DNA of 64,000 bases, from the NCBI RefSeq assembly GCF_043424415.1, contig NZ_JBHWOO010000055.1:15151-79150 (forward strand). Direction: 5' to 3'. Both the position numbers and the translations under genes were made by a program. Of this stretch, positions 1 through 10,205 are shown in pieces (the stretch's first letter is position 1; each line of letters starts with the position of its first letter). Source of the stretch: Luteococcus sp043424415 (GTDB taxonomy: Bacteria; Actinomycetota; Actinomycetes; Propionibacteriales; Propionibacteriaceae). The notes below the pieces were generated by a model that saw only the letters and a program-made list of their open reading frames with translations, was not told the DNA's origin and did not search any database.

Positions 1-3000
1 TCATGGGCTGCGGTCACTCGCGCGACCAACTCCTCGGCCAGCTTCTTGGTGGTCGAGTAGGTCCAGAGCAGGGTGGCAGGCAAGGGCATGCCGAAGGCGC
101 TCTCGAGCCGGTTGCGCAATTCGATGCCCATCAGCGAGTCCAGTCCGAGAGATTTGAAGGGAATGTCATCGCCAGCCTGAGCGGGGTCAAGTTGTAGAAC
201 CTGCCCCACCAGACGCCTGACCTCTTCAGCTGCCGCAGCCACGCGCTCGTCCTCGCCGAGGGCAAGCAGTTTCTCCGCGACGCGCCCACCGGAGCCTCCG
301 CTATGGCCGCCGAAGTCCGCGAGAGAGGACATCGTGTGCAGCTGTGCGCGCTGCGGGTAGGAGATGAAGAATTGCTCCCGGTCCAGCGGGGCAAAGGCGA
401 CCTCTGACTCCCCCTTTTCGAGGAAGGAGAACAGCGCCTCCCATCCTTCCGTTGGCTCGAAGCTCAGCATGCCGAAGGATGACAGACGCGCACCACGAAT
501 GGCATCGGCTGCGGCCAGACCGATCTTGTCAAAGGCGCCCCAGGCGACGCTCAGGGCCGCAAAACCTCTGCTGCGGCGACGTCGTGCGAGGGCGTCCAGA
601 TAGGTGTTGGCCGCCGCATAGGCACCCTGCCCAGGGTTGCCCAGCATGCCGGCTGCGGAGGAGAAGAGGACGAACATCTCCAGCGGCTCATCCTGGCTGA
701 CTCGGTCCAGTACCTCCGCGCCGAGAACCTTCGGATCGAGCACACGCGCGATCTGCTGAGGGGTGACGTTCTGAATGGTTGCGTCCTCTAGGATGCCGGC
801 CGTGTGCACAATGCCACGCACAGGCGGAAGCCCCTGCCATGCGCGGCGCACCGCTGCCTCGTCGGTGATGTCCGCCTGCCGAAGGTAGACAGTTGCCCCC
901 GCGGCGGTGATCTCATCGATGCGCGACTGCTCGTCCGGAGTCGGCCCTCTCCTTGCCAGAAGGGCGATGTGTCCTGCCCCCCGCTGGGCCATCTCGCGGC
1001 CGAGCGAGAGCGCCAGGGCTCCCAGTCCGCCGGAGATGACGTAGCAGCCATCGGCCCGCAGTCGGCCCTCGTGCAGGGGGTTGGGCTCCAGGACGTTCAC
1101 CGTTGCCGGATCAGAGATGACGAACTTGCCCACGTGAGATCCGGCAGACATTTCGCGGAGAGCCCGGGGCGTCTCGGCGTAGGAGCGCAGAACCAGCGCG
1201 GGAGGACGGATCCGGCCCGCCTGAACCTGCTCCCAGGACTCGGCCAAAACCTTGGCGAAGGTCACGGGGCGCTCGTACATGAGGCGGGCTACATCGACGG
1301 AGGCTAGGCCAACACCGCGGCGCAGGAGGCCCATGCTGATGGAACGGTCGGAGTAGATGTCCTTCTTGCCGACCTCCACAAAGCGTCCGCCGTCAGCCAG
1401 AAGTGCCATGCCCTCATCGATGGCGCGACCAGTCAGCGAATTGAGGATCACGTCAACTCCGCGACCGCCGGTCAGCTCGCGAACCGGCTCGACCCACTCC
1501 AGGTTGCGGGACTGGAAGACGTACCCCACCCCTCGACTGCGCAGGTACTCTCGCTTCTCGGGGGTGCTCGCTGTGGCGATGACGGTGGCGCCACGGGAAA
1601 AGGCGATCTCAATCGCCGCCAGCCCAAGTCCTCCTGCGGCGGAGTGGATCAACACTGTCTCTCCCTCTGACAGCTGCCCCACGCGTACCAGTGACTCCCA
1701 GGCCGTGACCATGACCATGGGTAGCGACGCCGCCTCCTCGAAGCTCATTCCCTCCGGGATCTGGTGCACATGCTCAACCGGCACGATGAGATGGGAAGAG
1801 AACGCTCCTTCACCCGCGCAGGTGATCACTCGCCTGCCCACGAGGGACGGCGTAACCTCCGCTCCGACGCGGGCCACGACACCGGCTGCATCCAGCCCCA
1901 GAGCCAGAACCTTCCTGTCCTCGCCGGGGTAGCGGCCCATGGCCTTGAGAACGTCAGCGAAGTTGAGCGCGGAAGCCTGCATCTCCACCTCCACCTCGTG
2001 GGGTGCCAGCGCCCGACGGCGCATGGTGCGGAACTTCAGTCCGTCCCACCTACCGACGCGGTCGGTCACGAGTTGGAACGGCTCACGCCGGGTCGCCCAG
2101 TCCTGCCAGCCGGGGTGCTCGGCCTGGTCCACCAGGTGGGCGTCGCAGATCACCGCGGCCTGACGCTCGTCGTCGACCCAGCGGACCTCGTCCTCTGGAC
2201 CACCGTGCATGATCTCTGCCACGACCTGACTGATTCCGTCTGCACCGGCCGCGACGTCAACGATCCGAACGGAGAGCTCCGAGTACTCGTTGCGGATCAC
2301 TCGGGAGAATCCCCAGAACAGCGCGGCGCCAGCGTCAGGCTCCGCATCCGCCTGCGCGTCTGCCGTGATGACCACCAGGTGCGGAGCAGGCGCCTGTGTG
2401 GAAGCGGCGCGGACAACCTCGGCAAGTCGAGTCAGAGCGTCGCGCTGACTCTCGACTCCGGCCTCGCGATCTGGCGCGATAAACACGACGATCGACGCTG
2501 CCGACGCATCGACGACGCTGGTTCCCTGCGCTGACAAAGCATCGCGAAGCGCGGCTGCGCGAGCCGCCGAAGCGGGGGTGTCCACGACGGCGACCTCGTC
2601 CTCCACCGTGGTCTCGGGCAGGGGCGTTGCTTCCCACGATATGCGGAAAGCCTTGTCGAGCGTCGTGGAACTGCCGCCGTCGAGCACCTGCATCCGCAGC
2701 CCGCGGACCTGGCTGATTACCTGGCGGTTCTCGTCGTAGATGTCGATGTCGATGAGATCACCCTCGACGCGGGCGTAGGAGAACACCGTTGTGATGGGGT
2801 GGAGCCCGATCTCAGGCGAGAGGTACAGGGCATCGATGGCTACAGGAACCACAGGTCCGTCGTGAGTGACAGCCGGGAGTGCCGCCTGCAGCGTCGAGTC
2901 CATGAGGGCAGGGTGGAGCCGGTGAGCGAAGGCTTGCAGCGGAGTATCTGGCGGTACGGTGCAAAGTGCCAGCGACTCCGAGCCCACGTGCCACAGCTTC

Positions 3001-6000
3001 TGGATGGCACGGAAGGTCGGCCCGTACTCGATGCCGCGATCTGCGGCGCGCTGGTACACCTCGGCTGGCTCCATCGGAGCGAGCTCGGTCATCCACTCCG
3101 GGAAGTCAATGAGCTCCTCCGGTCCCTCGTTGGAGAGACGGCAGCGGCTCACGGTTCCCCAGGCTCCGCTCAGTGCGTCGTATTCGGAGAGCTCAAATGC
3201 GGCGCAACCGGCATCCTCCTCGCGCCACGCCACCTCGGCGACGATCGGTTCCTCACCGAAGGTGAGGTCAGACAGGAACTCGATCTGTCGAAGCATGGTG
3301 TGGCGCTGCTCCATGCGCTCGATGCTGCCCCGCAACGCGATGTCGATGATTCCTGTGCCTGGCATGACGACCGTGCCCGTCACCTGGTGATCTCGGACCC
3401 AAGGCATGGCGGCCTCAGTCAGCTGGGGTCGGCCCACCCAGGTCCCTTGCTCTGTGCGCGATGGCAGCATGGGAGCGTCAGTCGTGTTAACCCGGCCGGA
3501 ACCGTGCAACCAGCGATGCTCTCGGCGCCACGGATAGACGGGGAGTGACGTGGCACCGAGGTCCTGCACGAGTCCCAGCGCCGGCAGACCACGCGTCCAC
3601 GCCTGGCAGTGGGCGGCGAGCACGTCGCGCAGCTGGCCCGCCTCGCGCTCCATGCTGGTCAGGATGACGGCGCTCTGCTCCTGAGTCTCCGCTACCTCCT
3701 CGAGCGGCTGGCGTAGCAGCGGATGAGACGAGACCTCGATCACATGGGTCACGCCGTTGCGCATCTGCGCTGCCATGGTTTCGCCGAAACGGACCGGGCT
3801 GCGCAGGTTCGCGGTCCAGTAGGCACCGTCGAGTTCCGGGCCAGAGACCGGCGTAGCCGTCACGGTCGAAACCATCGGGATCTGAGCCGGTCGCGGCGAG
3901 ATGTCGGCCAGCGCTGCAGTGATGTCGTCGACGACCGCATCCACCTGTGGGCTGTGGGAGGCGTAGTTCACCTTGACCAGCTTGCAGTAAATCCCGTCGA
4001 TATCGAGCAGCTCCTTGAGCACTAGGACCGAGTCCTTCTCGCCAGAGACGACGCAGCTCGTGGGACTATTGATGACTGCAACGGAGATGCTCGACTCGAA
4101 GCCGACTAGCTGCTTCTGGGTCTCTTCGGCGCTAGCACCCACGAACAGCATGTGGCCCTTGCCGGTCAGACACTTGAGAATCTTGGCGCGGCGTGCGACC
4201 ACCTTTGCACCGTCCTCGACGGTGAGGATGCCGGCAGCGGTCGCCGCTGCGATCTCACCCTGGCTGTGGCCGACGACAACGTCTGGGCAGATGCCCGCCT
4301 GTCGCCACAGCCGGAAGATGCCCAGCGCCATCGCCCACAAGATCGGCTGCACGACCTCTGGCGCCTCCCAGTCCAGCTCGATCTGGCCTCTTAGCGCCTC
4401 CCGCAGGTCCCAGTCAACTTCGGGCAGGAGGGCAGCAGCACACTCGTCCATCGTCTGGGCAAAGACGGCGCTTTCGCTCATGAGGTCGACGCCCATTCCA
4501 CGCCACTGGGAGCCCTGCCCAGGGAATACGAAGCAGGTGCGACCTACCTCGGCTGCGCGACCCGTCATGACGTCAGCGATGTCATCCTGGGCCTCGGCGA
4601 ATGCTGTCAGCTTGTCCGCTGCGTCGGATGCCGACGTGGCGATCACCGTCGTTCTGTCGAGTAAGGCGTCACGGTGCCAGGCCAGGGTCGAGGCGATCCT
4701 GGCGAGATCGTCAGGACGGCTCGCGACAGTCTCAGCCAGGTCCCTCGCGCGGGTCCGCAGCGCCTCGTCGCAGTGGGCGGAGATAGGAAGAACTATTGGG
4801 CCAGTCGAGGTCGGCGCAGCACTGATGACGCGCGCCCTGTCCGCAGAACGCACCACGACGTGGGCGTTGGTACCACCCCAGCCAAAACTGTTGATTCCCA
4901 GGTAGGCCGGTTCGTTCGTGGGCAGCTCGAAGGGCTCCTGCAGGACGCGCACGTTCAGGGCGGCGAAGTCGATTGCAGGATTGAGCTCCGCTGTCGTGAG
5001 TGTCGGTGGCACCTGACCGCGCTCCAGGGAAGCTAGGCACTTCACCAACCCCGCAATACCGGAACCAGCCTCAAGATGACCGATGTTGCCCTTGAGCGAA
5101 CCCACCGGGAGCGGGGAGCTTTCAGAGCGCCGGGTCGCCACTTCAGCACCCAGAGCCTTCAGCTCCGCCGGATCGCCCACCTTTGTACCGGTTCCGTGGC
5201 CCTCGACGTAGCAGAGGCGATCAAGGAGCTCCGGGTGCGCGGAGTAGATGGTGCGGTACAGGGCAGCCTGGCCCTCTGGGCTGGGGGCGGCGATGGAGTC
5301 GCCGCCACCGTCATTGTTCACTCCTGTTGCGACGATGAGGCCGTGGCAGGGCTCGCCGGGTGCGACCTCATCGGCCCGCTTGAGCAGCACCACCCCACCG
5401 CCCTCACCGCGTACGAAGCCGTTGGCCAGGGCGCTGTACGGGCGGCAGACACCGTCTGCGGACAAGGCGCCGAAGTGGCCAAGGTTGCGGAACCCCCAGG
5501 GATCGAGGATCAGATTGATGCCGCCCACGATCGCCGCCTCGATCTCCCTTGCGGCGAGCGCCTGGCAGGCGAGGTGCAGCGCGACCAGGCCCGAGGAGCA
5601 CCCCGTCTGCACCGTGAGGCTGGGGCCCCGTAGACCCATGAAGTAGGAGATTCGCTCGGCCATCATGTCCAGGGCGAGGCCTGGAGCCGTGTGCTGGTTG
5701 ACGGGGGCCCCAACATCCCACCCGATGTGCTCGTAGTCGATCCCACCCGCGCCGAAGTACACCCCGACGCGGCTGTCCCGCAGGGACTTCGCCACGATGC
5801 CAGCATCCTCGAGCGCCTGCCACGCCAGTTCCAGAGCGAGCCGCTGCTGGGGGTCGACGTTGTCAGCTTCACGCGGAGACATCCGGAAGAAGGTCGCGTC
5901 GAAGCCTGTCACGTCGGGCAGGAAACTCCCCACACCAAGAACATCGAGGTCAGGGTCCAGAGGCTGGGTGGTATCCCAACGATCTCCCGGCACTGGCGTG

Positions 6001-6113
6001 GTGGTGCATTCGCGGCGCATCAAGAGCTCCCACAGTTCCTGCGGGCTTTGGGCGCCGGCGTAGCGGCATGACATGCCGACGACAGCGATCGACGGGTCGG
6101 GGCGTGAATTCAT
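1..6113 (-). CDS. PKS-C: type I polyketide synthase module KS-AT-DH-ER-KR-ACP, 3' end outside window
   Basis: A fully reducing polyketide synthase module that would add a methyl-branched, saturated unit. The frame is open from the ATG at 6113 to the left edge (2037 codons); GGAG lies 6 nt before the ATG. KS begins at about residue 8 with catalytic Cys near 171 (QTGCSSG) and an HGTGT motif near 306. AT has GHSQG (Ser 617) and YASH (Tyr 717), the usual methylmalonyl-CoA signature. DH has HxxxGxxxxP (His 909) and DxxxQ near 1072. ER has an AAGGLGLAA nucleotide-binding motif near 1495. KR has SGGLGALAL near 1690, catalytic Tyr 1832, and LED where B-type enzymes carry LDD. ACP Ser is 1993 (GLDSLMG). 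It is the last visible gene of the operon, 45 nt after the exporter permease. Family and domains are clear; whether it acts iteratively or makes the starter chain is inference. Confidence 0.95.
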   Translation of the reverse strand, partial: MNSRPDPSIAVVGMSCRYAGAQSPQELWELLMRRECTTTPVPGDRWDTTQPLDPDLDVLGVGSFLPDVTGFDATFFRMSPREADNVDPQQRLALELAWQALEDAGIVAKSLRDSRVGVYFGAGGIDYEHIGWDVGAPVNQHTAPGLALDMMAERISYFMGLRGPSLTVQTGCSSGLVALHLACQALAAREIEAAIVGGINLILDPWGFRNLGHFGALSADGVCRPYSALANGFVRGEGGGVVLLKRADEVAPGEPCHGLIVATGVNNDGGGDSIAAPSPEGQAALYRTIYSAHPELLDRLCYVEGHGTGTKVGDPAELKALGAEVATRRSESSPLPVGSLKGNIGHLEAGSGIAGLVKCLASLERGQVPPTLTTAELNPAIDFAALNVRVLQEPFELPTNEPAYLGINSFGWGGTNAHVVVRSADRARVISAAPTSTGPIVLPISAHCDEALRTRARDLAETVASRPDDLARIASTLAWHRDALLDRTTVIATSASDAADKLTAFAEAQDDIADVMTGRAAEVGRTCFVFPGQGSQWRGMGVDLMSESAVFAQTMDECAAALLPEVDWDLREALRGQIELDWEAPEVVQPILWAMALGIFRLWRQAGICPDVVVGHSQGEIAAATAAGILTVEDGAKVVARRAKILKCLTGKGHMLFVGASAEETQKQLVGFESSISVAVINSPTSCVVSGEKDSVLVLKELLDIDGIYCKLVKVNYASHSPQVDAVVDDITAALADISPRPAQIPMVSTVTATPVSGPELDGAYWTANLRSPVRFGETMAAQMRNGVTHVIEVSSHPLLRQPLEEVAETQEQSAVILTSMEREAGQLRDVLAAHCQAWTRGLPALGLVQDLGATSLPVYPWRREHRWLHGSGRVNTTDAPMLPSRTEQGTWVGRPQLTEAAMPWVRDHQVTGTVVMPGTGIIDIALRGSIERMEQRHTMLRQIEFLSDLTFGEEPIVAEVAWREEDAGCAAFELSEYDALSGAWGTVSRCRLSNEGPEELIDFPEWMTELAPMEPAEVYQRAADRGIEYGPTFRAIQKLWHVGSESLALCTVPPDTPLQAFAHRLHPALMDSTLQAALPAVTHDGPVVPVAIDALYLSPEIGLHPITTVFSYARVEGDLIDIDIYDENRQVISQVRGLRMQVLDGGSSTTLDKAFRISWEATPLPETTVEDEVAVVDTPASAARAAALRDALSAQGTSVVDASAASIVVFIAPDREAGVESQRDALTRLAEVVRAASTQAPAPHLVVITADAQADAEPDAGAALFWGFSRVIRNEYSELSVRIVDVAAGADGISQVVAEIMHGGPEDEVRWVDDERQAAVICDAHLVDQAEHPGWQDWATRREPFQLVTDRVGRWDGLKFRTMRRRALAPHEVEVEMQASALNFADVLKAMGRYPGEDRKVLALGLDAAGVVARVGAEVTPSLVGRRVITCAGEGAFSSHLIVPVEHVHQIPEGMSFEEAASLPMVMVTAWESLVRVGQLSEGETVLIHSAAGGLGLAAIEIAFSRGATVIATASTPEKREYLRSRGVGYVFQSRNLEWVEPVRELTGGRGVDVILNSLTGRAIDEGMALLADGGRFVEVGKKDIYSDRSISMGLLRRGVGLASVDVARLMYERPVTFAKVLAESWEQVQAGRIRPPALVLRSYAETPRALREMSAGSHVGKFVISDPATVNVLEPNPLHEGRLRADGCYVISGGLGALALSLGREMAQRGAGHIALLARRGPTPDEQSRIDEITAAGATVYLRQADITDEAAVRRAWQGLPPVRGIVHTAGILEDATIQNVTPQQIARVLDPKVLGAEVLDRVSQDEPLEMFVLFSSAAGMLGNPGQGAYAAANTYLDALARRRRSRGFAALSVAWGAFDKIGLAAADAIRGARLSSFGMLSFEPTEGWEALFSFLEKGESEVAFAPLDREQFFISYPQRAQLHTMSSLADFGGHSGGSGGRVAEKLLALGEDERVAAAAEEVRRLVGQVLQLDPAQAGDDIPFKSLGLDSLMGIELRNRLESAFGMPLPATLLWTYSTTKKLAEELVARVTAAH

Positions 6114-6158
6114 GACGATCTCCAAGGCTTGTGACAATCGGGTGACGATGGAAGGTGG

Positions 6159-7691
6159 CTACCCAGCGACGAGGCTGCGGCGTCGGAAGATCAGCAGTGC
6201 TGCCGCGGCCATCAGCAGACTGAGAACGGCCATGACGGCGGCAGCACGGGTATCCCACGCTGCGAGCGGGACGTGGCCCATCCACTCCAGCGGTGAGAAG
6301 TGGCGCGCGGCCGAGCCCAGTCGCAGCATGTCGGCACGCAGGGTGACGATCGCGGCCCAGGCGACCAGCAGCCAGGTGGACAGGACCAGACGGGGGCGCA
6401 GCGCACCAAGCAGCATCGCGAGACACGTGAGGAAGACGACTGGGGCGACATATGCCCCCGCGTCGCTCAGAGACTGAGCAAGGCGAGACCAGTCACGGTA
6501 GGACAGCGACAAGCCAGCGCCGGTGAGGGCGGCACACACCAGCAACACAGCCAGGGACCAGGCGAGCGACACACCCAAACCGGTGAGGCTCCAGCTGGTA
6601 CGGCCGACTGGCTCGGCCAAGACTCGACCGACACGCCCCGATCGTTCCTCCTCTGCCATGGTCGAGGCAGCGAGGACGCCGGCGGCCGAGGCGAACAGGA
6701 CATCGAGCTGAATGATGAGCACAAGTCGGGCGTCAAGTTGTCCCTGGCCGGACATCTGCTTTGCGAACAGGCCGAAGACGAATGCCACGACGCCGCCTCC
6801 CACGGCTACGGCCAGGGCGGTGCGGTAGGTGAGCCGGACCAGCAGCGCCACGGGGTTACTCAGCAGCGGCGAGGCGGCCGCTGGACCCTCGAGTGGCGCG
6901 ATGATGCCACCACCGAGGTCTCGCCGGGTAGCGAGGAAGAGAGTCACGCCCGTGAGCACCAGCAGCAGGGCGAGGTAGGAGAGGAGAGGCCACCAGACCG
7001 GGCTGGAAGAGAAGGGACGGGCCTCCGCGAGCCACGAGGCCGGGTTGCTCCATACCTGGGAGTAGTTCTTCAGGTCGATCCAGGCGCGCAGCAGGAAGAA
7101 GGCCAGCACGATGGCGAAACCAGTCAACAGAGCCTCGCGGCTGTGGCGGAAGATCTGACTGCTTGTGGTGCCGGCCGCGGCCGCGGCCATCATCGCGCAG
7201 GCGAGAAGGATCGCGTAGCGAGCCGATCCAACCTTGTCATAGTCCAGCACGGCCAAGGCGATGAAGCACGCCAGCGCTGTTGTCACTGCCACGGAGAGGG
7301 AGGCCAGCAAGCCAGCCGCAACGGGGGCCACTCGCCCGACAGTGCCGGAGGTGATGACGTCGAAGTAGTTCTTGTCTTCCATGCCGCGGGTGAACCGGAC
7401 ACCGGTCCAGACCATGACCATAGGAAAGAGCGTGAGCGTCAGGATCGCCATCTGCTGGGCGAGGATCCCGCCGCCGGTGCCGATATCGTAGCCACGTCCC
7501 TGGAAGATGACGGTGGCGGGTGAGCTATTGACGATCACCTCGTAGCTCTTGCGGGTGCGATCATCGGGGTAGAGCCGGTTGACCGACAGTGCCGTCGCAG
7601 TGAGCAGCGTGGTAAGTGTGACGACGGCTCCCAGGATGCTCACCAGCGAGGTGCGCCAGATCAGGCGCAGGATGCGCCAGGTGCCCTTCAT
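6159..7691 (-). CDS. ABC-2-type exporter permease
   Basis: A 510-residue membrane protein, probably the transmembrane half of an ABC exporter for the polyketide-peptide product. The sequence shows many hydrophobic helices (about 12) spread in two similar halves, an N-terminal membrane segment (SLVSILGAVVTLTTLL), and a short basic C-terminal tail. This is the architecture of actinobacterial antibiotic-exporter permeases. Its ATG overlaps the stop of the upstream ATPase gene by 4 nt (ATGA), so the two are translationally coupled and must form one transporter. The substrate is inferred from position inside the biosynthetic operon, not from sequence. Confidence 0.85.
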   Translation of the reverse strand: MKGTWRILRLIWRTSLVSILGAVVTLTTLLTATALSVNRLYPDDRTRKSYEVIVNSSPATVIFQGRGYDIGTGGGILAQQMAILTLTLFPMVMVWTGVRFTRGMEDKNYFDVITSGTVGRVAPVAAGLLASLSVAVTTALACFIALAVLDYDKVGSARYAILLACAMMAAAAAGTTSSQIFRHSREALLTGFAIVLAFFLLRAWIDLKNYSQVWSNPASWLAEARPFSSSPVWWPLLSYLALLLVLTGVTLFLATRRDLGGGIIAPLEGPAAASPLLSNPVALLVRLTYRTALAVAVGGGVVAFVFGLFAKQMSGQGQLDARLVLIIQLDVLFASAAGVLAASTMAEEERSGRVGRVLAEPVGRTSWSLTGLGVSLAWSLAVLLVCAALTGAGLSLSYRDWSRLAQSLSDAGAYVAPVVFLTCLAMLLGALRPRLVLSTWLLVAWAAIVTLRADMLRLGSAARHFSPLEWMGHVPLAAWDTRAAAVMAVLSLLMAAAALLIFRRRSLVAG

Positions 7692-8665
7692 GCCCGACCC
7701 TTTCCGCTGGACATGCTCGTGGGCATCTCACCGTCGTCCTCGTAGGCGGAGAGGAAGAGGTCGTTCAGGCTGGGAGGCTCGACGGTCAGCGTCCGTACCC
7801 CAGCTGGGGTGAGCGTGGCCATGGCGCCTCCCAGGTCATCCTGGCCGATGTGGAAACGCACGTGGTGCCCGTCGTCCTGCTGACTCTCGTCCAGCCCCGA
7901 GAGGCTGCGGAGCTCCTTCAAGCCCTCCGGCTGGCGCTCCGTGATGGCGGCGACCATGGTGCTCGTCGAGGAGCGCAGGTCTGCGAGCGAGCCAGTGGCG
8001 ACGCAGACCCCGCGGCGGATGATGGTGACGCGGTCGCACAGCCTCTCGACCTCAGAGAGGATGTGGCTGGACAAAAGCACCGTGCTTCCTTGATTCCTGG
8101 CCTCCAGGATGCACTGCTGGAAAACGTCCTCCATAAGCGGGTCCAGACCGGAGGTGGGCTCGTCCAGCAGCAGCAGGTCGGCATTCTTGCTCAGCGCCGC
8201 GACCAGGGCCACCTTCTGGCGGTTGCCCTTGGAGTAGGTCCGGGTCCGCTTCGTGGGGTCCAGGTCGAACTTCTCGATGAGCTCGTTACGGCGCTTCTGA
8301 TCAGCTCCCCCCTGCAGGCGGATCAGTATGTCAATGCACTCTCCGCCCGAGAGGCTGTCCCAAAGCGCTACATCTCCTGGGACGTAAGCGAGCCTGCGAT
8401 GGATCTCCACCGCCTGCCGCCAGCAGTCCTGACCGAAGATGGAGGCCCGTCCGTCGCTCAGACGCAGTTGACCAAGAAGCGCCCGGATGGTAGTGGACTT
8501 GCCCGCTCCATTCGGTCCCAGGAAGCCGTGCACCTCGCCTTGGCGCACCGACAGGTCAAACCCGTCGAGGGCTCTCGTCTTACCAAAGGTCTTGACCAGG
8601 CCCTTGGCGTCGATCACCAAGTCCTCTGTCTTGCTGGCCGGCACGCGGCTGGTTGGTGAAGTCAT
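7688..8665 (-). CDS. ABC transporter ATP-binding subunit (drug-exporter type)
   Basis: The 325-residue motor subunit of an exporter. Walker A is GPNGAGKST at residues 50-58. A divergent signature (YSKGNRQK) replaces LSGGQ, as is common in the DrrA-like multidrug/antibiotic family. Walker B and the D-loop read LLLLDEPTSGLD near 167-178, and the H-loop lies in VLLSSHILSE. The C-terminal 100 residues form the extra domain typical of this family. It is coupled by a 4-nt overlap to the permease downstream and lies 21 nt after the MFS gene. It likely gives self-resistance or product export. The family is certain; the substrate is not. Confidence 0.92.
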   Translation of the reverse strand: MTSPTSRVPASKTEDLVIDAKGLVKTFGKTRALDGFDLSVRQGEVHGFLGPNGAGKSTTIRALLGQLRLSDGRASIFGQDCWRQAVEIHRRLAYVPGDVALWDSLSGGECIDILIRLQGGADQKRRNELIEKFDLDPTKRTRTYSKGNRQKVALVAALSKNADLLLLDEPTSGLDPLMEDVFQQCILEARNQGSTVLLSSHILSEVERLCDRVTIIRRGVCVATGSLADLRSSTSTMVAAITERQPEGLKELRSLSGLDESQQDDGHHVRFHIGQDDLGGAMATLTPAGVRTLTVEPPSLNDLFLSAYEDDGEMPTSMSSGKGRA

Positions 8666-8686
8666 GATTCTCCTTCTTGGTGGGCC

Positions 8687-10198
8687 TCAAGGACTCTTAA
8701 GAGCGTCCGCGGACGAGGCAATTGCGCCTGGTGTCTCCGGGTGTACCGAGGGCGGTTTCCATCCGGAGCGGATGAGCAGAAGTGAAGAGATGATGCCGAC
8801 CACCAGCAGTCCGGCTGCCCAGTACTGGGCGTGGACATAACCTGCTAGAACCGCCTCGTGGCTGGTGGCGGGGACACCAGGGTGGCGCGCCAGGTAGGCG
8901 CGGGTAGCGGTGACGCTGACGCCGTTGAGCACCACAGAACCCAGGGCAGCGCCGATCATCTGCACGACGCCGAGCATTGCCGAGGCGACTCCGGCGTAGG
9001 CCGGGTCCACCCCACCCGTTGCCTGCGCTGTGCAAGTCGTGAAGGCCATGCCGAGCCCGAGGCCTAGCAGTGCCGCAGCGCTCAGGAGCAGAAGGTTGTC
9101 CGCGGACGTGCCCTGGAGACGAGTCATGACGAGGACGGCGACAGTCGCCAACCCGTAGCCGCCAGCAATGGTTGGACCTGCGGGGGCCTTCTCGAAGCGA
9201 CCGGCGATCTGTGTGGCTCCGATGGCTAGGAAAAAGACGAGCGGGAGGAAGCCCACGCCCGCGCGAATGGGCCCGAGATGCCTCAGCTCCTGCAGATAAT
9301 AGGTGAGCAGGAGCATCAGGCCGAACATCCCCATCACCCCGCTCAGATTGGCGATATAGGCGCCCACCCGGTGGCGGGCCGCAAACAGCTCCGGCGGCAG
9401 AAGAGGAACAGCAGCTCGCCTCTCCACCCAGACCAGGGCGGCCAGTACCAGGAGACCGGCAGCGAGCGCGAGCACGACGGTATCAGTGAGTCCGCGGGTC
9501 TGCACCTGTGAAGCCAGCACGACGATCGCCGTGAGCAGGCCCGCAGACAGGACTGCGCCAGGCAGGTCGAAGTGCTTCTCTCCGTGGCGCGGGATCTGCG
9601 GGACGACGTTCAGCGCCCCGGTGAGCGCGATGGCAACGGCGGCCACCGTCAGGTAAAAGACCCAGCGCCAGCCAAGGTACTGGGTGATGGTTCCGCCGAG
9701 CACGAAGCCGAGCAGCATGCCGCTGGACCCGACCGCGCTGTAGATGCCGAGCGCTCGTGCACGCGCCCGAGGCTCGACAAACAGGATGTTGACGATTGAG
9801 AGCGCAGCCGGAGAGAGAATGGCTCCCGAGACGCCCTGCGCCACGCGAGCGGCGATCAGAGCATCCGAGGACCTCGCGGTGGCCGCTAGCAAGGACGCGA
9901 GCCCAAAAGCGACAAGTCCGAGAATGAACGCGCGGCGCTGCCCCATCAAGTCGCACAGCCGTCCACCGACCAGCACGAGCGCCCCATAGGTCATGGAGTA
10001 CCCGGCCATCACCCACTGGCGTTGATTGTCGGCCATGCCCAGCTCAACCTGAACCGTGGGGAGAGCGATGCTCACCAACATGATGTCGAGGGATATGACA
10101 AGCTGAGCGATAGCGATGAAGGCGAGAACGTTCCTTGTGGGTAGACCGTCAGGAGCGGGGGCTACTGGGGACACGCTGGTGTGGGAGGAATCGGTCAT
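8687..10198 (-). CDS. MFS exporter, DHA2 (14-helix) drug:H+ antiporter family
   Basis: A 503-residue membrane transporter with about 14 hydrophobic segments. It has the family A motif between helices 2 and 3 (GGRLCDLMGQRRAF) and a helix-5 C-type motif (GSSGMLLGFVLGG) seen in drug exporters. The start ATG is followed by a short cytoplasmic tail (MTDSSHTSV). It sits between the reductase and ABC genes of the operon, with 7 and 21 nt gaps, so it is co-expressed with the assembly line. The cluster therefore carries two independent exporters. A role in product efflux or self-resistance is inferred from location. Confidence 0.9.
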   Translation of the reverse strand: MTDSSHTSVSPVAPAPDGLPTRNVLAFIAIAQLVISLDIMLVSIALPTVQVELGMADNQRQWVMAGYSMTYGALVLVGGRLCDLMGQRRAFILGLVAFGLASLLAATARSSDALIAARVAQGVSGAILSPAALSIVNILFVEPRARARALGIYSAVGSSGMLLGFVLGGTITQYLGWRWVFYLTVAAVAIALTGALNVVPQIPRHGEKHFDLPGAVLSAGLLTAIVVLASQVQTRGLTDTVVLALAAGLLVLAALVWVERRAAVPLLPPELFAARHRVGAYIANLSGVMGMFGLMLLLTYYLQELRHLGPIRAGVGFLPLVFFLAIGATQIAGRFEKAPAGPTIAGGYGLATVAVLVMTRLQGTSADNLLLLSAAALLGLGLGMAFTTCTAQATGGVDPAYAGVASAMLGVVQMIGAALGSVVLNGVSVTATRAYLARHPGVPATSHEAVLAGYVHAQYWAAGLLVVGIISSLLLIRSGWKPPSVHPETPGAIASSADALKSP

Positions 10199-10205
10199 CG
10201 TCGGC

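Noticed and set aside
6300..7523. A 407-codon plus-strand frame
   Set aside because: Antisense to the ABC permease with unlikely composition (Gln, His and Gly rich).
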